A DNA stretch of 64,000 bases from Paracoccus pantotrophus (GCF_008824185.1 NZ_CP044426.1:1062501-1126500), one strand, 5' to 3'; positions 1 through 9,468 are shown, counted from the stretch's first letter. Numbers and translations: made by a program. The notes: generated by a model not told the origin, from the letters alone.

Positions 1-843
1 TCGATGGTGCGCTTCTGGGCGGCTCGCATCCAGTGCTTGATCTTGGCGAAGGCCTGCTCGATGGGATTGAGATCGGGCGAGTAGGGCGGCAGATACCAGA
101 GCCTGGCACCGGCTGCCCGGATCCTCTGTTTGATGGCGGCCGATTTGTGGGAGCCGAGATTGTCCATGACGACGATGTCGCCGGGTTCGAGCACGGGGAC
201 AAGCTGTTGCTCGACATAGGCGCGGAAGCACTGGCCGTTGATCGGCCCGTCGAACACGCAAGGTGCCGTGAGCCTGTCGCAGCGCAGCGCGCCGAGGAAG
301 GTCCGGGTGCGCCAGTGGCCGTGCGGGGAGAAGCCGCGCAGGCGCTTGCCCTTCTGCCCCCAGCCACGCAGGGGGGCCATGTTGGTCTTGATCCACGTCT
401 CATCGATGAACACCAGCCGCCGTGGATCGAGATCGGCCTGAAAGGACCGCCAGCGCCGTCGCCGCCGCGCGATGTCGGCGCGGGCCTGCTCAAGGGCGAA
501 CAGCGTTTTTTTTGAACCGGAGCCCCTCGCGGCGCAGGAACTTCCACACCGTGTCGTGCGATACCTTCACCCCGCGCGCCGCCAGTTCATCCTTCAAGCC
601 ATGCAGCGTCAGATGCGATGTCTGGTTGATGCGCTGCACGATGAACGCCCGGTGTGGCTCCAGTACGCGCTTGCGACGCCCACCCATCTTGCCTGGCGCA
701 ACCGAACCGGTCGCCCGGTAGCGCTGGTGCCACTTCACCGCCGAGGAAACGGCAAAGCGGGTCGCAGCCGACCGGCAGCTCTCGTCGGCCTCGATCGCAC
801 CGACCACGCGCTCACGAAGATCATTGGATAGAGGTGCTGTCAA
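1..843 (-). CDS. IS630-family transposase, two frames joined by slippage, 3' end off the window
   Basis: DDE transposase of the IS630/Tc1-mariner type, reading leftwards and cut by the window edge. The first frame starts at a TTG (843-841) ten bases after a GGAGG (858-854); it carries the HTH region (LSNDLRERVV...) and stops at 490. The catalytic part continues in another frame after a run of eight A (T on the plus strand at 506-513), with the expected FIDETW, VMDNLGSHKS and YSPDLNPIE motifs holding the D, D and E residues. Two-frame organisation across an A-run is usual for IS630, so this is probably a working arrangement and not damage. The C-terminal tail after AFAKIKHWMRAAQKRTIE is outside the window. 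The terminal inverted repeats were not resolved. Confidence 0.85.
506..513 (-). promoter_or_regulatory. A8 slippage run in the IS630 transposase
   Basis: Eight consecutive A on the coding (minus) strand lie where the N-terminal frame must change to the catalytic frame (…FKK to TLFALEQARADI…). Transcriptional or ribosomal slippage on such runs is the known expression mechanism of many IS630 elements. A sequencing indel in the homopolymer would look the same. Confidence 0.6.
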
Positions 844-951
844 AAGATGCCGGCCTCCTTCCCAGCAAGCATCTTGATGATGTGGACGCCGTCGGCCGCG
901 CAGCCGCGTGTATTGTGCTGAGAAAGAATGGAACTGGGAAGGAGCATCGAA

Positions 952-1600
952 ATGCACATACGAACAATGGGCCTCGATCTTGCGAAGAGTGTCTTCCAGG
1001 CTCACGGCGTGGATGACGCCGGTAATACCGTTCTGGTGAAGAAGCTGCATCGCAAGCAGATGATACCCTTCTTCTCCAAACTCGCACCATGCCTGATCGG
1101 AGTGGAGGCATGTGGAACGGCGCACTATTGGGCACGGACGCTCATCGCCATGGGGCATGAGGTTCGGATAATGCCGCCTTCTTATGTCAAGGGATATGTG
1201 AAGCGGGGTAAGAGTGACGCCCTGGATGCCGAGGCTATCTGCGAGGCCGTGCAACGTCCGACGATGCGGTTCGTGCCGGTCAAGACCGTCGAACAGCAGG
1301 GCATTTTGATGGCGCATCGCACCAGAGCGCTGCTTGTGCGCCAGCGTACGATGGCAGCAAACGCATTGCGTGCTCACTTGGCCGAGTTCGGATTCGTCGC
1401 CAACCCGGGTGTCGCCAATCTGGTGAAACTGGCGGATCAAGCCTTCACCGATGAGGTTCTGCCTACCTACGCCCACCGGGCCCTCGAAATTCTGATCCGG
1501 CGAATGGCGGAGCTGACTGAAGAGATCGGAGAGCTCGATCAGGAATTGCGTACATGGCATGAAGGAAGTGGCGTCAGCCGAAGGCTCACCACCATCCCTG
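952..1600 (+). pseudogene. IS110-family transposase, 3' truncated by an IS5-type element
   Basis: N-terminal DEDD (RuvC-like) half of an IS110 transposase. The ATG at 952 follows GGAAGGAG with good spacing; an upstream in-frame start at 928 is less likely. MGLDLAKSVFQ gives the first acidic residue, GVEACGTAHYWAR the Glu, and KSDALDAEAICEA the two later Asp. The reading frame runs to the TTIPGV sequence that normally opens the C-terminal Tnp20 domain with its catalytic Ser, but there it meets the left inverted repeat of an IS5-type element. The C-terminal domain does not resume on the other side of that element, so the gene is dead and the locus has been rearranged. Confidence 0.85.
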
Positions 1601-2432
1601 GGGTCAGGATGCATTGATTTCTGTTGCGCTGCGTGATTCACGCCTCCGAAAACGGAGCGGTGACATGAGCGATCTCTTCTGGCTGACCGACGCGCAGATG
1701 GCGCGCCTGGCTCCCTTCTTTCCCAGGTCGCACGGGAAGCCCCGGGTTGAAGACAGACGGGTGCTGAGCGGGATTATTTTCATCAATCGCAATGGCTTGC
1801 GTTGGCGCGATGCGCCCGCCGCGTATGGCCCACATAAGACGCTCTACAGCCGGTGGAAGCGTTGGAGCGAAAAGGGCATCTTCGCGCGGATGATGGCCGG
1901 GCTGGCGGCGGAACACGGCGAGAAAACGACCGTGATGATCGACGCAACATACCTCAAGGCCCATCGAACGGCGACCAGCATGGCCGCCAAAAAGGGGGGC
2001 GTGGTCGCCTGATCGGTCGAACCAAAGGCGGTATGAACACCAAGCTGCACGCCATCTGCGACAGTCAGGGGCGACCGATCGACCTGTTCGTCACCGCTGG
2101 ACAGGTCAGCGATTATATCGGCGCTCGGGCCCTGCTGAGTGGTCTGCCAAACGTCAAATGGCTACTCGGGGATCGTGGCTATGACGCTGACTGGTTCAGA
2201 GAAGCGTTGCAGGACAAGGGGATACGTGCCTGCATCCCAGGCCGGAAGAAACGCAAGACGCCGATCAAATACGATAAGCGGAGATACAAGCGGCGTAACC
2301 GCATCGAGATCATGTTCGGCAGGCTCAAGGACTGGAGGCGCGTCGCGACCCGCTATGACCGATGCCCCAAGGTGTTCCTCTCAGCCATCGCCCTCGCGGC
2401 TCTCGTCATCTATTGGTTATGAATCCTGACCC
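1601..2432 (+). mobile_element. Complete IS5-type (IS427-like) insertion sequence
   Basis: About 832 bp bounded by near-perfect inverted repeats. The left end reads GGGTCAGGATGCAT (1601-1614) and the complement of the right end reads GGGTCAGGATTCAT (2432-2419), 13 of 14 matching. The transposase lies between them. No target duplication is visible: the left flank is IS110 coding sequence and the right flank is unrelated, so recombination after insertion has probably removed one original flank. Confidence 0.8.
1665..2422 (+). CDS. IS5-type transposase, expressed through a -1 frameshift
   Basis: DDE transposase in two overlapping frames. Frame A (1665-2012, MSDLFWLTDAQ...) has the DUF4096 N-terminal domain and the first Asp (TVMIDATYLKAHR). 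Frame B, -1 relative to A, begins near KGGRGRLIGRTKGG and carries LLGDRGYDADWF (second Asp) and RNRIEIMFGRLKDWRRVATRYD (Glu). The switch falls on AAAAAGGGGGG at 1989-1999, the usual slippery site of the IS427 group. The start at ATG 1665 follows GGAGCGG. Both frames look undamaged, so this copy may be active. Confidence 0.85.
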
Positions 2433-2615
2433 TAGAAATGCGGCTTGGGACAGGACGGACGGTGTCGGTGAAGGAGATCAGAAGCAGCTTTCTGGGTATC
2501 CGTCCTTTGCGTCCCATTCAGATTTGCGGTTTCCGACCTGCGGCTGAGGGGCGATTTTTCTTCTGAAGTTTCAGAAGGGTGTCGGAATGGCGGAGATGGA
2601 TTTGTTGGGCAGTTC

Positions 2616-2792
2616 GAGGTTGGGGAGGCTCGACGGAGCAACCGGCATTGGCCTGACGATGTGAAGGCGCGGATTGTCGCAAAGACTTTCAAACCTGGGG
2701 CGACGGTGGCGGCTGTAACACGGCGTCATGACGGGCAGCCCCACCACCATCTTTTGGAATGGCGAAGCCGTGCAGGCGGAAGCTCTGTTTGA
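2616..2792 (+). pseudogene. IS66 TnpA-like fragment
   Basis: An open stretch translates to a TnpA-type HTH segment (NRHWPDDVKARIVAKTFKPG, then ATVAAVTRRHDGQ...LLEWR), the part of IS66-family TnpA that binds DNA. It lacks a convincing start and ends early at TGA 2790-2792. No TnpB is visible downstream before the TnpC remnant, so the element is decayed. The 180 bp between the IS5 right end (2432) and this fragment holds no recognisable gene. Confidence 0.6.
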
Positions 2793-2913
2793 GGGGCTGG
2801 TGGCGCGGCCGGTTGCGCGGCGCGTTGCGAGACCGACTGCGGCGGGGTGATCCGTCGGGTATATTTTGACTTGTTTTAATGGGCTTTCCGGTCCGGATCG
2901 GATAGGGAGGCAT

Positions 2914-3340
2914 ATGTCGCAGCCTATCGATCTCAGCTTGTTTCCCGATCTGCCTTCCGAGGTAAGGAGGGCATTTGCGGCGATGCAGTTCGAGCTATCG
3001 GTCGAACGGGCGGCCCGCCAGCACGAGCAGGCGGCGGTGGTCGAGAAGGACACCTTCATCATCGAATTGAAGGCCCTGATCGAACGGCTGGAAGGCCAGG
3101 TTCAGGATTACCGGCACACGAAGTTCGGGCCTAAATCGGAGAAGCTGGATCCGGCGCAGCTGTAACTAGCGCTGGAAGACCAGGAGACCGCCATCGCCGA
3201 GACGCAGGCGCAGGCGCAGACCACCGCGCTCGAAGCGAGGATCGCGACCAGGGAACCCGATCCCGAGAAGCGCCAGCCTCGGGGGGCTGCAGCCGCAGCT
3301 TACCCTTCTCTGCTAAGCGGGTCGAAACATGGCTCAGAAT
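2914..3340 (+). pseudogene. IS66 TnpC N-terminus with an in-frame TAA
   Basis: ATG 2914 follows GGGAGG at good spacing. The product starts MSQPIDLSLFPDLPSEVRR, then a Glu/Gln-rich coiled coil and KFGPKSEKLDPAQL, which is the IS66 TnpC zinc-finger/leucine-zipper N-terminal region. TAA at 3163-3165 stops it after 83 residues. The same frame continues with TnpC-like sequence (LALEDQETAIAETQAQAQ) until about 3340, where it fades, so a nonsense change plus loss of the catalytic half explains it. Confidence 0.7.
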
Positions 3341-3441
3341 GATGCATTGCAAACCGCATTCCCTGCCGATGGGAAGAAGTGACGATATTCCAAAAACTAA
3401 GACGGAGAAAATGGCCCGAAAACCCGGTGCTGCCGGCTTGT

Positions 3442-3702
3442 TCAGGCAGCCTGATTCCTCAGGGAGTTTTCGATGTAACGAAGCGCCCCGAGGGCCATAT
3501 CGGCGGTTACCCGCGCAGCGACAGCGTCACCTTGCCCAGAGGCGATCCTTGCCAGATGCCTGTGTAGCGTCTCGACGGAAAGCACGCCATCTTCCCTCAA
3601 CCTAACAAGGGCGATCTGCCCGATGGTGAAGGCTGCCATGTCTGGATTGGCCACGTATTCCGGGGCCCGGCGGGGCGGCCGCATGATGGTTGCGTCGCTC
3701 AT
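3442..3702 (-). CDS. Small hypothetical protein, 86 aa
   Basis: Not recognised as a named family. The ATG at 3702 is chosen because AAGGAGGG sits 5-6 bases upstream; a longer in-frame start at 3756 has no such site. The product (MSDATIMRPPRRAPEY...) has no signal peptide or membrane segment and looks like a small soluble helical protein. It follows the LuxR-type gene in the same direction, 155 bp after its stop, with a 20-bp inverted repeat in the gap. Control by that regulator is possible but unproven. Confidence 0.6.
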   Translation of the reverse strand: MSDATIMRPPRRAPEYVANPDMAAFTIGQIALVRLREDGVLSVETLHRHLARIASGQGDAVAARVTADMALGALRYIENSLRNQAA

Positions 3703-3833
3703 CAATCCCTCCTTGCATTGCAAAGCCGTCAGCCCAAAGATCGGTCTGGCGCTCAATATCCAAGCTGAACAATTTATTACGCACCAACCGTGCGCCCTGC
3801 GCGGTCGCTCTAGAGGATGGCGAACCGCGTTGT

Positions 3834-3853
3834 CATACGCCGAATGGTGTATG
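3834..3853. promoter_or_regulatory. 20-bp dyad, lux-box-like
   Basis: CATACGCCGAATGGTGTATG has 8-bp arms with one mismatch (CATACGCC against CATACACC) around GAAT. It lies just 3' of the LuxR-type gene and about 130 bp upstream of the small gene at 3442-3702. No T-run follows it on the minus strand, so an operator is a better reading than a terminator. Twenty-base dyads are the usual target size of LuxR-type proteins. Confidence 0.4.
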
Positions 3854-3857
3854 CAGC

Positions 3858-5627
3858 TCAGTTTCGGTGTGCCGCGGCGATGATGCGATCCAGAATGAGG
3901 TCATTGCGCTGATAAAAAACCAACTCGGCCGCATCGGTGACGGGCTCGACGGTGATCAGGGGATTGATCCTTTCCAACTGCCTGCACGCAGCCAGATCGA
4001 TGCCGGGATCTTCGGTGGGCGCCAGATATCGCATGGGTATGAGCAACTCGCGCAGCGCGGTGTCCATGCGGTGGCGTGAAAGCTGCAACTCCCGAACAAA
4101 GGTCGCGTGGCCCTGTTTCAGCAGATGTTCACAGGCGTTCCGGATCAATGCCGTCCAATCGGGGTTGCGCACCGTTTGCTGGTTCAGCGGCGTATGGCGG
4201 AAGGCGCGTTCCAGATACCAGTCCAGGCCGTGCTGGCGCATCATCCGGTGTCCCGATTTGGCCATCAGTTCGGCGACCCATGGCGCACTGTCTGCGAGTT
4301 GCAGCATGATGCGTTGAATCTGCGGCAAGCGCTGGACTCCCGAAGGGTCGATCCCGGACGAGAAACCGACTGCCAGTATCCCGTGGAAGCGCGTGGGATT
4401 TGCCACCGCTTCGACGACCAGAGGCAAGGTGCCGCTGGCCAATCCGACGCCAAGGCAAGGGCGGCCGATGACCTGGTCGAGAAAGACCCGCAATGCGACA
4501 AGATTGTCGCTCATCACATCAAGCGAGGAGTCCATGGTGCTGTTCCCGTGACCGGGTCGCGACGGAACATAGAGGCAGATGCCCGCGTCGCGCAGCCGGG
4601 CCTCTCCATCGCCCGGCAGCAGATAGGTCATCGGCAATCCCCGCAGCATGACCACGGGGATGCCCCGCTTCGCGCCCATCCAGGTCCAGGCGATCTTGCG
4701 GCCATCGGGCATCTCGATCAGCTTTTCGCGGCCCAGGGGATCGTGCCAGACAGGGGCTTCGCCCCGAAGCCCGACATGTTCACGGCTGGCGATCATGGCC
4801 AGCAGGCGCATCAGGTCGATATTCGAGGGGGCGCCCATCTTGGCCATGATCGTCTTGATCTGGGTGCGCACCGTCAGCAGCGACACGCCTCGCTCTATCG
4901 CGATCGATTCGAGGTTGCGCAGACGAAAGAACAGATGCGCGACCTCGGATTCGGCCTGCGTCAGGCCGAAGGCCTGTTGCAAGCGCTCGGCGATCCGCGG
5001 CCCCCAGGCGATTTCCAGGGAACGGATGGCGATATGGGCGCCGCTCTGGCCCGGCACGCGGATCAGGTAGCCCTCGGCCAGGAAGGATTCGCCATAGCCC
5101 TCGGTGGCCGGCAGGATCGTCAGGATTGCTTGCGCCGCGTTGCCCTGACCGGTGGCGGCACGCAACAGGGCACGATAGTCCTCCAGAGAATTCGGCGCGA
5201 TGACTGCAGCGTCCATGAACGCGCCCTGGCGCTTGCCGAACGCGCGTTCGCCCGCAATGTTGATGACCGCGACATTGCCGTTTGGAGACAGCACAGTCGC
5301 CGGTCCCGGCACTTCGGAAACCGCCAGTTTCAGCGGGTCGTTCTCGGTCGGGACGTCCAGCTTTTCCAAGGTGTTGCGGAAGGTCAGCAACTGGCTGAAC
5401 AGCCCCTTGGAGACTTTGGGATGCTCGGCATCTCCGCCGGACGATGCGAGCTTGGCTTCCCAACTCGCCACCATCTCATCGAAAGCATGCTCATCGATGA
5501 TCGAGCGATAGGTGCTGGCGATGATGTTCAGATCGATATCGTCGTCCGAACTCTGGCCTTCGCTCAACTGAGGCGACAGAAAGAAATGCTGATCGGCCAG
5601 TAGCGTCCTGGATTTGGAATCGGGCAT
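3858..5627 (-). CDS. LuxR-type regulator fused to an alpha/beta-hydrolase-like domain
   Basis: 589 aa from the ATG at 5627, preceded by an A-rich AAGG site; an in-frame ATG at 5666 lacks one. Three parts are visible: an N-terminal PAS-like sensor (about 20-200), a LuxR/GerE HTH (about 212-280, GLTQAESEVAHLF then VRTQIKTIMAKMG), and a C-terminal alpha/beta-hydrolase fold (about 300-585, SRPGHGNS and later strands). The nucleophile elbow reads GVGLASGT where hydrolases have G-x-S-x-G; on simple alignment the Ser position is Ala. The domain may therefore bind a ligand and not hydrolyse it. The inducer and targets are unknown. Confidence 0.75.
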   Translation of the reverse strand: MPDSKSRTLLADQHFFLSPQLSEGQSSDDDIDLNIIASTYRSIIDEHAFDEMVASWEAKLASSGGDAEHPKVSKGLFSQLLTFRNTLEKLDVPTENDPLKLAVSEVPGPATVLSPNGNVAVINIAGERAFGKRQGAFMDAAVIAPNSLEDYRALLRAATGQGNAAQAILTILPATEGYGESFLAEGYLIRVPGQSGAHIAIRSLEIAWGPRIAERLQQAFGLTQAESEVAHLFFRLRNLESIAIERGVSLLTVRTQIKTIMAKMGAPSNIDLMRLLAMIASREHVGLRGEAPVWHDPLGREKLIEMPDGRKIAWTWMGAKRGIPVVMLRGLPMTYLLPGDGEARLRDAGICLYVPSRPGHGNSTMDSSLDVMSDNLVALRVFLDQVIGRPCLGVGLASGTLPLVVEAVANPTRFHGILAVGFSSGIDPSGVQRLPQIQRIMLQLADSAPWVAELMAKSGHRMMRQHGLDWYLERAFRHTPLNQQTVRNPDWTALIRNACEHLLKQGHATFVRELQLSRHRMDTALRELLIPMRYLAPTEDPGIDLAACRQLERINPLITVEPVTDAAELVFYQRNDLILDRIIAAAHRN

Positions 5628-5968
5628 GAGCAGGCCTTTTTCAGGCGGACCCTTCCCACATTGCATTTTGCCCGGCTGCTTTCAACCGGGACGGACGTGG
5701 TATCGGAATGACGCCAAGGGCGGCGCTTCAGCGATCCCGCCTATCTTTGACCCTCACCACAAACTTGGCACGGTTCATCCCCTGACAACGGGGCTTATCG
5801 TAGTTTAGCGTATTCTGGCGTAGGTTCCGCTCCAGGGCATGCAACCAACGATACTTGCGATTGGTCGAACAGCAGGTGCCAAAACTTGCCGCGTAGCATA
5901 TCCGCACTGGGCATCGGGACGATGCCGATCAGGTCAAACGGCCCGAGTAAGCCGTTCCGCGCGACCTT
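5628..5968. other. Intergenic, 341 bp
   Basis: No coding frame with a plausible start is seen. It holds the upstream region of the LuxR-type gene (5628 onwards, transcribed leftwards) and the 3' flank of the ABC transporter operon. No clear terminator hairpin was found. Confidence 0.5.
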
Positions 5969-7591
5969 TCAGCCTGCCGCCATCGCCAGGCGCGCGGCCC
6001 GGCGTTCGGCCTGCACATCCGGGTCGGGGTCCAGTCCCGCCGCCAGCAGCGCCTGCGTATAGGGTTGGCGCGGGTTGTCGAAGATCTGGCGCACGGTGCC
6101 TGCCTCGACCACCCTGCCCTTCTGCATCACCATGACGTGATCGGCGAAGTCGCGCACCACCGGCAGGTCATGGGCAATGAAGATGAAGGCGATGCCCAGG
6201 GACTTGCGCAGCCCGTCCAGCAGCTCGATCACCTGCGCCTGGACCGACACGTCCAGCGCCGAGACCGCCTCGTCGCAGATGATCAGTTCCGGCTCCAGCG
6301 CCAACGCGCGGGCGATGGCGATGCGCTGGCGCTGCCCGCCCGAGAACTGGTGCGGATAGCGCCCGGCCATCTCGGGCTTCAGCCCGACCTGATGCAGCAA
6401 TTCGGCCACGCGGGCCTTCCATTTCGACCGGGGCAGGATGCCGGGATGGATGACCCAGCCCTCGGTGATCAGCTGCCAGACGGTCATGCGCGGGTTGAGG
6501 CTTTGCGTCGGGTCCTGGAACACCATCTGCAAGTCGCGGCGCAGCGCGAACAGCTGGCGTTCCGGCATGGAAAACAGGTCCTGGCCCTTCCACAGGGCCT
6601 GGCCGCCAGTTGGCTCCTCCAGCCGCAGCAGCATCTTGGCCACGGTCGATTTGCCCGAGCCGCTTTCGCCGACGATGGCCAGGGTCTCGCCCGCCATCAG
6701 GTCGAAGGAGACATCCTCGACGGCGGCGAAATCGCCATAGACCTTGCGCGCATTGCGCACCGACAGCACCGGCTCGGCGGGCGGCAGCGGGTCGTGCATC
6801 GCGCCCTTGCCAGGCGCCGCACCGATCAGCTTGCGGGTATAGGGATGGGCGGGGTTGCGATAGACCTGCCGCGTGTCGCCGGTCTCGACCACCTCGCCCG
6901 CATTCATCACCACGACGCGGTCGGCGATCTCGGCCACGACGCCAAGGTCGTGGGTGATGATCAGCACGCCCATGCCGGTTTCCTGCTGCAATTCCTCCAA
7001 CAGGGCCAGGACCTCGGCCTGAACGGTCACGTCCAGCGCGGTGGTGGGCTCGTCCGCGATCAGCAGGTCGGGCTTCAGCGCCAAGGCCATCGCGATCATC
7101 AGCCGCTGGCGCTGCCCGCCCGAGAACTGATGCGGATATTTCCCCATCGAGCCCTCGGGGTCCGGGATGCCGACGCGGCCCAACAGCTGCAAGGCCTCGG
7201 CCCGCGCCTTCGACCGGGCCATGCCGTGGGTGGTCATCGTCTCGACGATCTGCCAGCCGACGGTATAGACCGGGTTCAGATGGCTCAGCGGGTCCTGGAA
7301 GATCATCGCGATCTTGTGGCCGTTGACCTTGCGGCGTTCCGAGGCGCTCAGCTTCAGCAGGTCGCGGCCCTCGAAGATGATCTGGCCGCTGGTGATCCTG
7401 CCCGGCGGCATGTCGATCAGGTCCATGATCGCCGAGGACGACACGGACTTGCCCGAGCCGCTTTCGCCCAGGATCGCCAGCGTCTCGCCCCGGTCCAGAT
7501 CGAAGCTGACATTCCTGACCGCGCGGACGGTGCCGGCCGCCGTGTGAAACTCGACCGACAGGTCTTTCACCTGCAACATCGGCTCAGCCAT
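5969..7591 (-). CDS. Dipeptide/oligopeptide-type ABC transporter, fused double ATP-binding protein
   Basis: 540 aa containing two complete nucleotide-binding domains, equivalent to DppD and DppF joined (as in YejF or GsiA). Each half has Walker A GESGSGKS, signature FSGGQRQR and Walker B (LLIADEPTT; LIICDEAVS), and each ends with the oligopeptide-family C-terminal extension (NPAHPYTRKLIGAAP; NPRQPYTQALLAAGL). It powers uptake through the two permeases encoded just upstream; its start overlaps the end of the preceding permease gene by 8 bp. Gene order SBP-permease-permease-ATPase is the normal Opp/Dpp layout. The substrate is probably a compound handled by the divergent catabolic operon and need not be a peptide. 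Confidence 0.9.
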   Translation of the reverse strand: MAEPMLQVKDLSVEFHTAAGTVRAVRNVSFDLDRGETLAILGESGSGKSVSSSAIMDLIDMPPGRITSGQIIFEGRDLLKLSASERRKVNGHKIAMIFQDPLSHLNPVYTVGWQIVETMTTHGMARSKARAEALQLLGRVGIPDPEGSMGKYPHQFSGGQRQRLMIAMALALKPDLLIADEPTTALDVTVQAEVLALLEELQQETGMGVLIITHDLGVVAEIADRVVVMNAGEVVETGDTRQVYRNPAHPYTRKLIGAAPGKGAMHDPLPPAEPVLSVRNARKVYGDFAAVEDVSFDLMAGETLAIVGESGSGKSTVAKMLLRLEEPTGGQALWKGQDLFSMPERQLFALRRDLQMVFQDPTQSLNPRMTVWQLITEGWVIHPGILPRSKWKARVAELLHQVGLKPEMAGRYPHQFSGGQRQRIAIARALALEPELIICDEAVSALDVSVQAQVIELLDGLRKSLGIAFIFIAHDLPVVRDFADHVMVMQKGRVVEAGTVRQIFDNPRQPYTQALLAAGLDPDPDVQAERRAARLAMAAG

Positions 7592-8498
7592 TCCTGCGCC
7601 CCCTCATTTCAAGCCGCCAGCGTTGGGTCGGGTCCAGCGCGATGCGCATCCAGCCCGACAGCAGGTTCAACGACAGCGTGGTCAGGATGATCGCAAGGCC
7701 CGGCCAGAAGGACAGCCACCACGCGGTCGTCAGATATTGCCGCCCCTGGCTGATCATCAGCCCCCAGGTGATTTCCGGCGGCTGGATGCCGATGCCGAGG
7801 AAGGACAGAGAGCTTTCCGCCAGCATAACGAAGGCGAAATCCAGCGTGGCGATGGTCATCAGCGTCGGCAGCACCACCGGCAGGATATGGCGGAAGACGA
7901 TCCGCCGGGACGAGGCGCCCATCACCTTGGCGGCCTGCACGAACATCCGCTCGCGCACCTCCAGCACCTCGGCGCGGGTGGTGCGCAGATAGACCGGGAT
8001 GCGGGTGATCGCCAGCACGATCACCAGGTTCAGGATCGACGGCCCCAGGATATACAGCACCACCACCGCCAGCAGCAGCGACGGAAACGACATGATCACA
8101 TCGGCCAGCCGCATGATCACCTGCCCGGTGCGCGGCCCGGCATAGCCCGCGACCAGCCCCAGCACCGTCCCGATCAGGGCCGAGAAGAACACCGCGCCCC
8201 CGGCCACCATCATCGTGTTCTGGGTCGCGACGATGATCCGCGCCAGCAGCGGGCGGCCAAGCGCATCCGCGCCCAGGATCCACAGCCAGCCGCGTTCCCA
8301 CTCGAAGGGCGGCGCGTTGCGCCCGCGCAGGTTCTGCTTTTGCGCCACCTCGCCCAGCCACGAGGGGCCGATCAGCGCGAGGACCAGCACCAGCGTCAGG
8401 AACAGCACCGCCGCCAGCGCGAACTTGTCGGCCCAGAGCATGCGGGCGAAACGGACCAGCGGCTTCGGCTCGTCGGGAATGATGTCGATGCTGGTCAT
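7584..8498 (-). CDS. Dpp/Opp-type ABC transporter permease (DppC-like)
   Basis: 304 aa inner-membrane permease with the BPD_transp_1 fold: an N-terminal membrane segment, a periplasmic loop (NLRGRNAPPFEWE...), then five further segments. The EAA loop is seen in VQAAKVMGASSRRIVFRHIL. It forms the translocation pore with the DppB-like protein encoded immediately upstream (4-bp gap) and overlaps the ATPase gene downstream. Confidence 0.9.
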   Translation of the reverse strand: MTSIDIIPDEPKPLVRFARMLWADKFALAAVLFLTLVLVLALIGPSWLGEVAQKQNLRGRNAPPFEWERGWLWILGADALGRPLLARIIVATQNTMMVAGGAVFFSALIGTVLGLVAGYAGPRTGQVIMRLADVIMSFPSLLLAVVVLYILGPSILNLVIVLAITRIPVYLRTTRAEVLEVRERMFVQAAKVMGASSRRIVFRHILPVVLPTLMTIATLDFAFVMLAESSLSFLGIGIQPPEITWGLMISQGRQYLTTAWWLSFWPGLAIILTTLSLNLLSGWMRIALDPTQRWRLEMRGRRNG

Positions 8499-8501
8499 GG
8501 C

Positions 8502-9416
8502 TCAATACCGGATGCGCGGATCGAGCAGCGCATAAGCCAGGTCGATCAGCAGGTTCATGATGAAGATGGCGATGGCGGTGACCATGATCGCCGCCAGCAC
8601 GACGTTGAAATCGCGTTGCAGGATGGAATCGATCATCAGCTTGCCGACGCCGGGAAAGCCGAAGATCGTCTCGATCACCACCGCGCCGTTCAGCAGCGCC
8701 GCCGCCTGATCGCCGATCACGGTGATGACCGGCAGCATGGCGTTGCGCAGCGCGTGGACGAAGATGATCGGGCGCGTCCTCACGCCCTTGGCCCGCGCGG
8801 TCTTCACATAGGCCGAGGACAGCGCGTTGATCATCGAGCCGCGCACCACCTGCACGATCAGCCCGAAGGGGCGGATGAACAGCACCCCGATGGGCAGAAT
8901 CCAGTGCCAGAGGCTGCCCGTCCCCGAGGTCGGCAGCCAGCCCAGCCCCACGGAAAAGACCACGATGGCGACGATGGCCACCCAGAAATCCGGCGCCGAG
9001 GCCCCGATCAGCGAGGTCAGCGAGGCGATGCGGTCGAAGAACCCGCCCACCCGGAACGCCGCCAGAGAGCCGACGACGATGGCCGCCCCCGTCACCAGCG
9101 TCATGGTGATGACGGCCAGTTGCAGCGTCCACAGGAAGGCCTCGCTGACCACCTCGAAGGCCGGGCGCGCGCGGCGCACGGAATCGCCGAAATCCAGATG
9201 CAGCAGGTCCCAGACATAGCGACCGAACTGCACCAGCAGCGGATCGTTCAGCCCGTGTATCTCGCGGAACTGCCGGCGCATCTCCTCGGAGGCTTCCGAG
9301 GGCAGGTAGAGCGCCGCCGGATCGCCCGTCAGCCGCGACAGGAAGAAAACGGCGACGACCAGCAGGATCAGCGAGATCAGGCTGGCGAAGGCGCGTTTGC
9401 GTATGAAACTCATCAT
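8502..9416 (-). CDS. Dpp/Opp-type ABC transporter permease (DppB-like)
   Basis: 304 aa permease of the DppB/OppB type: a short cytoplasmic N-terminus, an early membrane helix, a periplasmic region (YLPSEASEEMRRQFREIHGL, the usual family feature) and a five-helix core with the EAA loop (VKTARAKGVRTRPIIFVHAL). An alternative ATG lies one codon in. It follows the binding-protein gene by 52 bp. Confidence 0.9.
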   Translation of the reverse strand: MMSFIRKRAFASLISLILLVVAVFFLSRLTGDPAALYLPSEASEEMRRQFREIHGLNDPLLVQFGRYVWDLLHLDFGDSVRRARPAFEVVSEAFLWTLQLAVITMTLVTGAAIVVGSLAAFRVGGFFDRIASLTSLIGASAPDFWVAIVAIVVFSVGLGWLPTSGTGSLWHWILPIGVLFIRPFGLIVQVVRGSMINALSSAYVKTARAKGVRTRPIIFVHALRNAMLPVITVIGDQAAALLNGAVVIETIFGFPGVGKLMIDSILQRDFNVVLAAIMVTAIAIFIMNLLIDLAYALLDPRIRY

Positions 9417-9468
9417 GGCCGAAGGCTCCGGTCGTTTGGGCGGGGATGGCCCCCGCCCGGCTGTCAGG

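Noticed and set aside
490..1641. 383-aa open frame on the minus strand
   Set aside because: Only its last ~118 codons are the IS630 N-terminal frame; the rest is antisense to the IS110 gene.
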